From Wyeomyia smithii (lineage: Eukaryota; Arthropoda; Insecta; Diptera; Culicidae), in assembly GCF_029784165.1 (NCBI RefSeq), contig NC_073696.1:41123858-41187857 (forward strand): a stretch of DNA of 64,000 nucleotides. Reading direction: 5' to 3'. Made by a program: the position numbers and the translations under genes. Below the pieces are notes generated by a model. That model had not been told where the DNA came from, did no database searches, and saw only the letters and a program-made list of their open reading frames with translations. This document shows positions 54,758-64,000 of this stretch, piece by piece (position 1 is the first letter of the stretch; each line of letters begins with the position of its first letter).

Positions 54758-54818
54758 CTGTAAAGTGCAAAACAAAATGTTGAACGAAAAATATTGTCCT
54801 ACCAAGGTTAATTCTCAT

Positions 54819-55739
54819 CTCACAGGTAGATGCTTACATTGAACTCCACGGAAAATTCAGACGGTAGATTATGATCACGTGCTGACATGCAGATGTGCTT
54901 GGGAAAAAACAGCTCTCCATTAGGTGGCAGACACAAAAGCAAGAAACAGTCCTCGTGCAAATAGATAGAATTGTGAAACATGCAAATGAATCATGCGATG
55001 GGGATGTATAATACACACGAATGGTGATGAGTTTCATGCAAACGATGACATTTATTATGATAAACACAATATCATATCGAACACACATTTTGTTGCTTAT
55101 TCTATTTTCCATTCTGAAACTGTAAATGCTACATAGGTCTACTTTTGATGGTCCGATAAAATATTGACAAATGAAATGTGCAACACAATTCGCCTTCGTT
55201 CTGTTTGACGATTTATCGGTAGGTTTCGCATGGACCATATTTACCTTACGGTGGTGTAACAGGCAGATATTTTATGAACCGTGGAAAAATGATGGGCAAC
55301 CTCTCGCCAACAGCATCCTAGTATGAGCCCCCTCTATCGTTACATCATCGGAACCGAAACGATGACGTACACTCAATGAGTTTTATGAATTTTGAATGCG
55401 ATTATATGTAATTTTATTACTTCATCGTATCGTTGTCAGCTCCAGCAGCTGCGACGTCTGGTATTCTACCAGTGAAACGCGCGACGGCACATTTATGGTA
55501 CCGATGGAGTCATCAGCGCATGGATCGTGGATTCTAGTCGTGACGAGTCGAGCGCTTTACGTACAATTATATGATGGCACTTGATGTGCGATTAGATAGA
55601 ACCTCTTTACAAGAGCTGTCTAATTTGTATGAAATGATCTGTTGAGTTGTCGCTTTTATTCGTAGCCACAGGGTTGTGTGAGAGACGTGTCGACTCTGAA
55701 CATTGTGGCAGGGTCAAGTTTGATCGCTAGATGAGAGTC
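54819..55739. other. spacer upstream of the small secreted-protein pair
   Basis: No convincing signal-peptide exon for the gene below it. At 55430-55565 both strands are open over 40 codons or more, and the minus strand has AATAAA directly after its stop, but I cannot support a gene. Confidence 0.4.
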
Positions 55740-56450
55740 ATTACAAAGTACTATTTTTAACATGTTTTCTCTGTGATGGCTGAGCCGATTTTAATAAAAT
55801 CAGTGTCAAATGGAAGATCTAGTTGCCTCATGACACCCTATCGATTTGTTTTGCAATCGGACGCTTACTTTGCCTGTTATGTTTAAAAATGTGAAATCTA
55901 GCTATGAAAAGAAACATATTCCGAAGAATACTTGAACACACTCACTTTTCGCAGAGATGGCTGAACCGATTTTCAAAAAATTAAAGTCAAATAAAAGGTC
56001 TAGCTGCCTCATAGCACCCTATTGAATTTCATTGGAATCGGGCTGAAACTTGGTCTGTAATGTATCAAAATGTGAGAATCACATTCATCATATCAGAAAC
56101 TACACAACCGATTTGTACAATATTGATAACAAATGAACGGGCTAGTTAAGCGTTAACTAATGAATTATAATTGGACACTTGGTTTTAAAGTTTGGTTGCC
56201 CTATACGTTCCCATTTCATTTGATTATAATCGAACTTAAGCAACCGTTATGTATTGAATTTTTAAAACAACGAAAGTCTACTATCTCAAAGATTACACGA
56301 CTTATTTGAACATAACTAGTGTCAAACGAACGAGTCATCTCTCAACTTAATAACAGAATAACAGAATAACAGACTTCACAGTAATTTGATATGTGGTTCA
56401 AAAGTTATGGAAAGAAAAAAAAAAATCAGAGGCTTTTTAAAACTGTACCT
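55740..56450 (-). repeat. inverted-orientation copy of the satellite-like family
   Basis: Contains diverged units with GAGATGGCTGAACCGATTTT, ATTGAATTTCATTGGAATCG and TCAGAAACTACACAACCGAT, the reverse complement of phrases in 41831-43185. Confidence 0.65.
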
Positions 56451-56463
56451 GTTCTGATCAATA

Positions 56464-56914
56464 CAGTCATACCTCGATATAAGGCAACTTTATTTTTATT
56501 TTCGTTACGTTATATCGAGTAACGTTGTATCGAAGCACGAAAAAAATAATTTTTTTATTGATGAAAATTTTTTGATGGTTACTTAAAAGTGCGCAAAAAC
56601 TTATATCCCTACACCTAAGAGTATATATAAACCTGTCTTATGACCCTTTAAGACAATTTCCGTAGACAAACATTCCAGTCCCAAAACATTGGAAAAATAA
56701 ATGTCAATTTTACCCCATTTTACGGTTCTTATTGGTTTCAAAACTTACTTAAAACATTTATTCGGAATACTAGACACCCTAAAAATAATTTTTGTACTTT
56801 AATTTCGGCAATTTAAAAAAGTTACGTTATATCGAATTAAAAGCTACGTTAAATCGAGTTACGTCATATCGACGTTGCCTTATATCGAGGTTGCCTTATA
56901 TCGAGGTATGACTG
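56464..56914. mobile_element. pogo/Tigger-like MITE
   Basis: 451 bp with about 25-bp terminal inverted repeats starting CAGTCATACCTCGATATAAG, flanked by TA (56462-56463, 56915-56916). Further TTATATCGAGT-like words lie inside each end. TA duplication and CAGT ends indicate Tc1/mariner superfamily, pogo branch. No transposase. Confidence 0.85.
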
Positions 56915-56916
56915 TA

Positions 56917-59539
56917 TATGTGGCCTCAACATAATTTAAATGTGGTATCGTACTATTTGAACGTTCCCGGTATTGCTCGTGATTAAATTCTTCGAAATTA
57001 AGAGTCTTTTCTTCTATTTCGCTATTTCTTAAGCACTAACATTACGTAAAATTTCATATTTTATACTTCAATTACAACATCAATATTTTAGAACTCAAAG
57101 AGTGCATATACCTTAATTGGATTTAAGCGTTCATGTTAATCTAGGTGCTAGGTGGATTGATTTAGGTTTTTTATTATTTATGATTTTTTCCTCTATTTTT
57201 TATTGCGAAAATCACTATTTTAAATAATGAAGAAGCTATTCGATTCGAAATATGGTAGATGCAAATTTTATTTTAATTTTATGTCGGCCCCCGCCCCCCT
57301 TCAAAACTGTTGAAAATTACAAAAGGAAGAAATAGAAGTTGAAGCCGTTTTGTTAATATTATTGGTTTTTCGAGAGCGTATATGTTCAATTTAGCAACAC
57401 AAGGCAAGCCAAATAACTAATAACAATGAAAAAGTATTATTTTTCAACATTTATTTGAATGCAAGTTACAAATGTCGTAGCTTGCATACAAAGTTTGACC
57501 AAGATATATTCCTTTTTTTCCCTCCTTGGTGTTATTTATTTCTACAATTTATGTCAAGGTTTATCTACTTATCGGTTTCTACAACCGCTTTAATGTAACC
57601 GTAGAATTTTGTTAATAAAGCTGCGCATCGACTTTAAAAATACCCATAAGCTGTCATATTGGTACGGATCATATAATTATTCTAATTGTAATTGTAAACC
57701 GTAAATCCTGTGATAAAGGGTTCCATAAGGCACCTCACATAAAAGATGCCCGCTTTGTGAATAACCAAAAATGGCATGTTTATTTATTATACAGGACAAC
57801 TCGAAGAGGTACATCCTCGTTCTCTCAATTTTAAATATATTCCCCATTTTAACGGTTGCTTTGCTATCCAGGACCGTAAAGCAAACTATTAAAATTTCAT
57901 AATGGTACAATATTATATTCCCTTTAATTAAATTGCGTCCATTACAAAACTATCCAAGCCTATTCTAATCTGATTAAAAAACGGGGTACATTCACTTTAT
58001 ATGGGAGATGACAAGATGCTCCCGGGTTGTGTTCTGCTTTGATGTTTTTACTTTTATTCGAATAAATGGAGGTAGAAAATTTTTCCCACCTCTAGTAGAA
58101 AATGTTTTAATAGAATTTTACAAATCGTATTTAAGACGTTTGTAGAGTATTGAGTCTGTCTTAAAAATCTTTGAATTTCAGAAATCTAATGAAATGATGC
58201 AAAATATATTTTGTATCATAAAAAAACATGTGATTTTCCTTAATATTTTCTCAATTTGTCTATGATTTAGCAAAAAAAAAAAAAAATAAAACAAACTCAA
58301 AAACATTGATACATATGTTTGTTGTAGATGCATGCTAAATTATTTTCGTTTCGTTTTTTCTCTAGGAAACATTGATTAATTTCAACTTGATTTTTGACAT
58401 TATTTTCATCGAGTAGTAATTTTCAAAGTAGAGTGGAACACTTCTAGCAAATTTGCATATGTTATTAATTTTTAGAAAGTGCAAGTAATAGGTATCGAGG
58501 ATGTACAAATTTTAATTGGAAATATTCCTGGCATAATTTTTCATAAAAACGCGTAACTTAAAAAAGTTTAAAGTTTAAGAATGGCTATAATAAATTTCTA
58601 ATCATAGTTTTAAAAATTTTAGCATGTTTCGAGAGATTTCAAGCCTTTTTTCGAAAATTTGAAATTGTTTGCACGTTTTCAGAGTACAAACTCTTGAAAA
58701 CATTTTATAAAGTTTTCATAGAAATTTGAGTAATAGAAAGAAATTCACGATTAGAAAAATAGTCAAAATTATATTGCCGTCATTATGGTTGCCGGAATCC
58801 CTTTAAGCAATTTTTTCATCTATTTCGTTCTTTCAATGTTCGTTATAAACGATCTCTGAACAATTACTTATTTATGCATAAAAGTTTGTTTCGCTGAAAA
58901 CATTGTTTTTATACAATTTTCTGTACTAAAATAAATGAGTTTCTGGAAAAGACGGTCCCGTATGTAGTATTAACGAAAAAAACATCGCCAACAAGTATTT
59001 TTCAAGAACAAACGCTCTTTCTACTATCAGAAAAATCAACTTCAAGCAGTGCTGCTAAGAATTATTTTTATTAGCGAAATTCTTTATAATTTATAACCAA
59101 TCTTCCAATGAACGCAGTACCCTTTCAGTTACACTAGATTTTCGTCTTTGTAACGAGCTATCCTGTCATACTCCGATGGAATCTTTCATGTACATTGTCC
59201 ACTGTCATGCAATAAAATTTGCTGAAAATCGAAATTTCGAATTGGGCTGAAAACCTAACCAAATGATCTTCACCGTCCTTCGGTAAAACGAAAAAGAAAA
59301 ACAAACAGCAGTGATGAAAAAAAGGAGTTTCGGGAGTATTGAAGATAGAGGCAGTTTGAGACAGGGAGTAACCTAAATTAATAACCATCAAGTTACAAAA
59401 CGGCATTAGAAAAAACAGTGATTTGGCGCATTCACATCACTCATTCTCAATCCGGGTTGCATTGCAGTAGAGAAATGAGTGTAAGAGAACATTGAAGAGA
59501 GAGAATAGGAGGGAAAAACTTAGGAGATAAAGTGTTTCA
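56917..59539. other. 2.6-kb AT-rich region without supported gene
   Basis: A stretch at about 57274-57405 (C-rich run, then TATGTTCAATTTAGCAACA) recurs at 63880-64000 and so belongs to a dispersed repeat. Otherwise nothing. Confidence 0.5.
57274..57405. repeat. dispersed repeat shared with the window end
   Basis: Shared order: C-rich run, CTTCAAAA, ATTACAAA, and the terminal TATGTTCAATTTAGCAACA. The second copy runs off the window at 64000. Confidence 0.55.
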
Positions 59540-59849
59540 CAGTGCTTTTTCGATTTTATCAACAGTCGTTCTTATCACTATTCGCCAAATTCACGTTCGA
59601 TTTTCTTACGTTTTTTTCGTTTTTATCACGCTTTAAAAAAAAAAGGTTTAAATCGAGAATAATGTACTTTTCAGTTGTAGGTAGTGTATTTGAAACATAA
59701 TTTTCACTTGTGCTTTGTGTTCTTGTATGTGCATAATTTTATGAACTTAATTTAATTGATCAGTTTTCTGGCAATTTTAGAGCAACCAAGTGTCATATCT
59801 GTTACTCATAACTTGTTGTGTCATAATTGGGATGTTTAGCTATATCAGT

Positions 59850-59993
59850 GACCCTCCCAGCTGGTCTCGAGGCACGAAGCTGGCCTAACAACCCAGTCGA
59901 CGTAGGTTCGAGTCTCGGCTCGGGACAGACTGTTAGTGTCAGTAGGATCGTAGCGCTAGCCCCGCAATTGTCCACCGAGGCTTTGCTTTGCTT
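59850..59993 (+). mobile_element. tRNA-derived SINE with 11-bp target duplication
   Basis: 144 bp, flanked by GCTATATCAGT (59839-59849, 59994-60004). It has a B box GGTTCGAGTC (59905-59914) and an A-box-like TGGTCTCGAGG upstream. The body (GTTAGTGTCAGTAGGATCGT) is not tRNA. It is inserted within the 59540-61172 element. Confidence 0.85.
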
Positions 59994-60709
59994 GCTATAT
60001 CAGTTTTTTATATCATCTGGAAGAACTGCATTTTCTAAGTAAAAAGTGATTTTCGAAAATTTTCTATCGTTTTAAATCACGAATTAAAACTGCTTGCAAT
60101 CTGCTGGAAATCGCTGCAATGACAGTTCGCCCATGTACCACCTGTCATTCAAGCGATTCAGAGCGATTTTAATTCTTCTTTTAGAAATCGAAGGACAAAG
60201 ATATAAAATCCGTGAACAGCTAAACAAACCAATTTTGTAAAAAATGAACCCTGAAATACGAATTTCATTGACTTAGGAGCAAAAATTTTGTATTATTCGA
60301 GCAGCTTATATCCCAAAGAGCGTCGATTTGAGAATTATAAAATCTACCGGTTCCGCAATTTCACATAAACAAGCATTAAACTCGATAAACTATGGTTAAG
60401 AATGGGCAATACAAATCATATGCATATTGCATGTATAATTGCCTTAAGTAAGTTCGCGAAAATGCTATGGAGATAAATATTATGAACTAATTTTATGTAG
60501 AACATTTTTTCCCATGTGTGGACTCATCACTGCGACCAGAGACATTTGATACGTTGTGATATTGCCCAGGTGTTTTCTGTACTCCGCACTTCATATTATT
60601 GGCAGTATCACTATTGAAGTAAATGATACGCTTTTCATTTATATCCGTGCTTGTGTTTGAGAGTGTACCCTTTCGTTTCAAGCTTACTGCTCTACTATAC
60701 CGAGCCCCA

Positions 60710-61010
60710 TTCTATCCTAACAATATCGCCAAATTAAAATTCCCTGGAGTGAGACTACACTTAACGTTCCTCTCTGGCCAGGTTAATTCTAAAAGTGACT
60801 TATTATGTCGAGAGGAAGGAGTCTTATCGAAACCTCGTTCCCCGTGCCAATATCGCCAATTACAATTCTCTGGAGAGAATAAATATTCCTGAGATCAGTT
60901 TTTAGTATAAGAAGGACCTATTTTTGTCAAGAAGAAGGAGTCTTATCGAAACCTCGTTCCTCCTACCAACACCACGTCACAATCACAATTCCCTGAAGAG
61001 ACACCTAATG
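60710..61010. repeat. imperfect tandem repeat of about 118 bp
   Basis: AGGAGTCTTATCGAAACCTC recurs at about 60819 and 60937, with related sequence (AATATCGCCAA, CAATTCTCTGGAGAGA / CAATTCCCTGAAGAGA) around it in each unit. Confidence 0.65.
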
Positions 61011-61944
61011 CTAGATCATTCGTTTGTATGTTGAATGTCTATCCCATTAAATTATGAAAGTGTAACATTTTACTCAAAATATCATAAATATCAATTGAAA
61101 AATTCAATTTTCATCATTTCGCCAAAGTCACGGTGAAATTTTTTAGACCGTGATAAAATCGAAAAAGCACTGTACTGCTATTATTAGCGGCACCGCTTAC
61201 CGTACAACGCACGTACTGTTCAGATCAACCGTTGCGTAGTTCAGATCAATTTAAAAAATAAAACATTCGAATCAATTGAAAAGTTTTGAAAGTTTAGTAA
61301 AATCAATTTGGCAACAGCCTTGAATTCAAGTGGTCTCCGTACGTACGGATACTACGAATACAAAGGTCTAAAATATTAACTTAGCCTTTGCAATCGGGCA
61401 TCCGGAAGTCGTGCCTCGAAGCGGTTAAAGGTTTACTTTTTTGGCCGAAGAACAAAAAACATAAAATTTTTGATACACAAGTTGTTCATGCCACATGTTT
61501 AAGAAATTTATGGATCGTCGAGTCAGCAGGTTTTCGAACTGGAAGACAGAAACTCGATTTTTCTGGAGAAATGTTGCTTGCAAAAAATAAACGTAAAAGC
61601 TAATACCTATATTAAAATTTTCATCACATTACATATAGGTACGTAGTATTTATGTTTATCTATCATGCGAGAACTGCTTGAATAGAACTTTTTTGTCCTA
61701 AGAAAGCTTAAAGTTTATTATATTTATAGCCAACATTCTCCATATACACTGAAATTATCTCAGCGAAACAGCTGATCGATCGATTTTTCTACCAATCTTA
61801 GCCCAATAATAAACATTTAATTAAAACTTATAAAATACTTTGTTGATTTTATCAGTTGTTAAAGTCTTGGTCATTAGATTTGAGTGTGTACGATTAGAAA
61901 ACAAACGCTACAAATTGATTACTGTTTTTCGTTTACGTTTTGGA

Positions 61945-63190
61945 CAGTGGTGGGCACCGCTAACCGAAAATTTAGCGACGCTAATCGCTAAGTCGCTAAC
62001 CGGAAAATTTAGCTCGATAATCGCTGAACGCTAAACGCTAAACCCACATTAGCGGAACTTTCGCTAATCGCTAATCGCTAACTTTTTAATATGTAAATAG
62101 ACTTATCACTATATTTATTGCTCATGTTCTGTAAGATTTGGACCACTTTGATCTGTTTTGGTTAAACAAACGAAAACAATTACTTTTTAAAGCTGTTTAC
62201 AGTAAGAGGTTCACGAAACGGTATTCATATTTGATTTTGTAAAAACAAGAATAACAAAAGTTATTTAGCTTGTATTGAAAATAGATACTCTTAGGAATGT
62301 TTTCATGAAAATTCAATTATTATCTGAATCGAAAAAGTAGAATCAAAGTTCTCATAATTTCAAGCGCATTGCAATTTACCAAAGTTCTTGGTGTGCCAAA
62401 AATTCAATCTAGACCCGATCAGAAGAGCATAACAAGAAAATTTAAAAATTCTATCAACACGAGATACAAATAACATAATTTGATACGATTTTGTATTTTC
62501 CCATATGCTTTTGATATCAAAATATAATCTGAATGAGTTTTAAAAACAAATCCTGAAACAAAGTTGTTTTGAGACAAATCTCAAATTTTTTTTTGTCTCT
62601 ATCAAAACCTGTAGTTTATAACAATGGTTGTTATTATACTGTTCCATATGCTATCTCATTTTGTTAGAAAGCTGATACGTTAGTAACAAAACTTGATATG
62701 GGTTTGATATTAGTAGAATATTTATTGTTATAATTTCTGTTATTTTAACACCTAACGGGATCTAATTTGAAACACAACCTGAAAGGTTTTTTGTATAACA
62801 AACTAACAGCTTCTGTTACATTTTTGTTTAGTCTTTCTGATCGGGGACCTTGTGCTTGTTCTTCAAAATGCTCCTGTGGCTTGTACGATAACTGGAACTC
62901 CATTCTAGGGTAAAAAAACTGACAAAAGTAACTTTCGCAGTAAAGTATGTTCATCTTTTGAAGCAATTTACGTACGCCATCAGCAATCCACAGTTTTTCT
63001 ATATATTTCTATTGTCGCTTCTCCACAAAATTTAGCGAATTAGCGATTAGCGTTTCGAAGGCCAAAATTTTAGCGACGCTAACAGTTTCGCTAACCAGCT
63101 CAAAAATTAGCGAAATCGCTAAATCGCTAACTGAAATTTAGCGTTGCTAATTAGCGAATTAGCGAATTAGCGGAATGGTGCCCACCACTG
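61945..63190. mobile_element. hAT-like non-autonomous element, exact 8-bp target duplication
   Basis: 1246 bp, starting CAGTGGTGGGCACC and ending with its inverse. GTTTTGGA lies on both sides (61937-61944, 63191-63198). Both subterminal regions are packed with TTAGCG/CGCTAA words in many copies, likely transposase-binding repeats. The 1-kb interior has no transposase. A terminal fragment of the same family is at 1679-1767. Confidence 0.92.
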
Positions 63191-63198
63191 GTTTTGGA

Positions 63199-64000
63199 CT
63201 TATGCGTTGCGAGAGTGAGTTGGAAATAGAGTCACTGATCGGGCGAGAATTTGCTTTCTCCTGGAGACGGATCTGGAATATCACACTCCAGACCCGGAGG
63301 GGTGGCAATACTAAGCGTTACCTCGGATGACATTCTAATAACATACGAACACTCTAGATAAGCCAAAGGACGAATGACAATTACAGTTCCTTTCGAGCTC
63401 GAAGCAAAAGTGGCAGTGTGTTACGTGCCCGCAAATAACAAAAATCGTTCTAATCGAACTGCACAATGTAACCCCAGGGGTTTGCAGATACATTTGCTGT
63501 GCGGAAAGTGCAGTTTAGATGAGTCAATGAATTAATCTTGCGACGGAAAATCTAGCGCCTGCAGATGGAACTGGGCATAACTTTGGAAATAAGTTTTTCA
63601 ATGTGAATGGCATCACTGCATGAATACAACACGGATCACCGAAGTGGGAGATACTCTTCTTTAGTCTTAGCCTTAGGTAGCAACAAACACTATCGTTATA
63701 GTGGTTTTTCTTCACTTTTATGCAAAAGTACTGGGAAATATCAGCACCGACTTTAACCCTCTAGTGCGCAGTGCCGCCTTGAGACGGTCTCCAGTTACAC
63801 CTCTAAAAAGCTTCAATCAATATTAAAAAAAAGTTTATAAAAATTCATAGTGATTTTTTGGAAGTCCGTCTGAAAATTAATTTAGGCAGTAGAGGGTTTT
63901 CTATTTATGTCACCCCTCCCTTCTTCAAAAATATTACAAATTAGAAAATAAAAAAAATAAAAACAAGCCTTATTCAACATATATGCTCAATTTAGCAACA
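63199..64000. other. window end, no supported gene
   Basis: Unique-looking DNA followed by a dispersed repeat (from about 63880) that also occurs at 57274-57405. No coding exon is supported. Confidence 0.5.

Larger units (their letters stand above)
59540..61172. mobile_element. 1.6-kb element with perfect 22-bp terminal inverted repeats
   Basis: 59540-59561 and 61151-61172 are exact inverted copies starting CAGTGCTTTTTCGA. A CACTG-TA sequence follows on the right, but the left flank reads CA rather than TA, so the target duplication is unclear. The interior holds a SINE (59850-59993) and an imperfect tandem repeat of about 118 bp (60710-61010). No transposase frame was seen. Confidence 0.8.

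Noticed and set aside
55396..55584. Plus-strand frame beginning MRLYVILLL that looks like a secreted peptide
   Set aside because: The minus strand over the same bases is open too and ends next to AATAAA; neither can be preferred, so no gene is called.
59850..59993. Possible tRNA gene (A and B box)
   Set aside because: The body does not fold as a tRNA and an 11-bp target duplication shows it is a SINE insertion.

Overview
The window looks like mosquito nuclear DNA, most probably Aedes or a close culicine. I infer this from three things: small S1A serine proteases of the chymotrypsin/brachyurin type with 52-82 nt introns, a very dense mixture of LINE, BEL/Pao, Ty3/gypsy, hAT, Tc1/mariner, pogo-like and palindromic MITE sequences, and tRNA-derived SINEs. 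No bacterial or viral gene is visible. Nothing was searched against a database; families are named from motifs.

Layout. 0-1.4 kb: broken LINE fragment. 1.7-5.3 kb: two near-identical secreted serine protease genes on the minus strand, separated by two palindromic MITEs. 5.9 kb: long hairpin. 6.3-11.5 kb: Ty3/gypsy element with matching LTRs, its 5' LTR split by a second transposon. 12.3-16.5 kb: degenerate RTE-like LINE, two Tc1/mariner-type transposase remnants and a TTAA-flanked element. 18.4-31.4 kb: one BEL/Pao element (minus strand, 5-bp target duplication) with a full-length, two-ORF LINE inserted in its 3' LTR and a MITE in its pol. 31.8-34 kb: two more minus-strand proteases, one of which has lost the catalytic histidine. 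34-44.3 kb: mostly gene-poor, with a hAT MITE, a LINE tail with clean target duplication, a perfect palindrome and satellite-like repeats. 44.3-47.2 kb: an orphan signal-peptide exon and two related small secreted-protein genes, one apparently without its ATG. 47.5-48.3 kb: mariner remnant. 53.7-54.8 kb: two more small secreted-protein-like genes with the same intron phases. 55-64 kb: repeats, a pogo-like MITE, a 1.6-kb element carrying a SINE, and a 1.25-kb hAT-like element with an exact 8-bp target duplication.

How it fits together. The host genes are almost all small, minus-strand and probably secreted: four proteases or protease homologues and four small proteins of unknown role. They share a plan: a short signal exon ending in phase 1, then short exons separated by tiny introns. 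This suggests local tandem duplication, followed by drift (His to Asn in one protease; ATG to TTG in one small gene). Transposons fill the rest, and the order of insertion can be read from nested target duplications. Exon joins of all spliced genes are inferred from splice sites and reading frame only.
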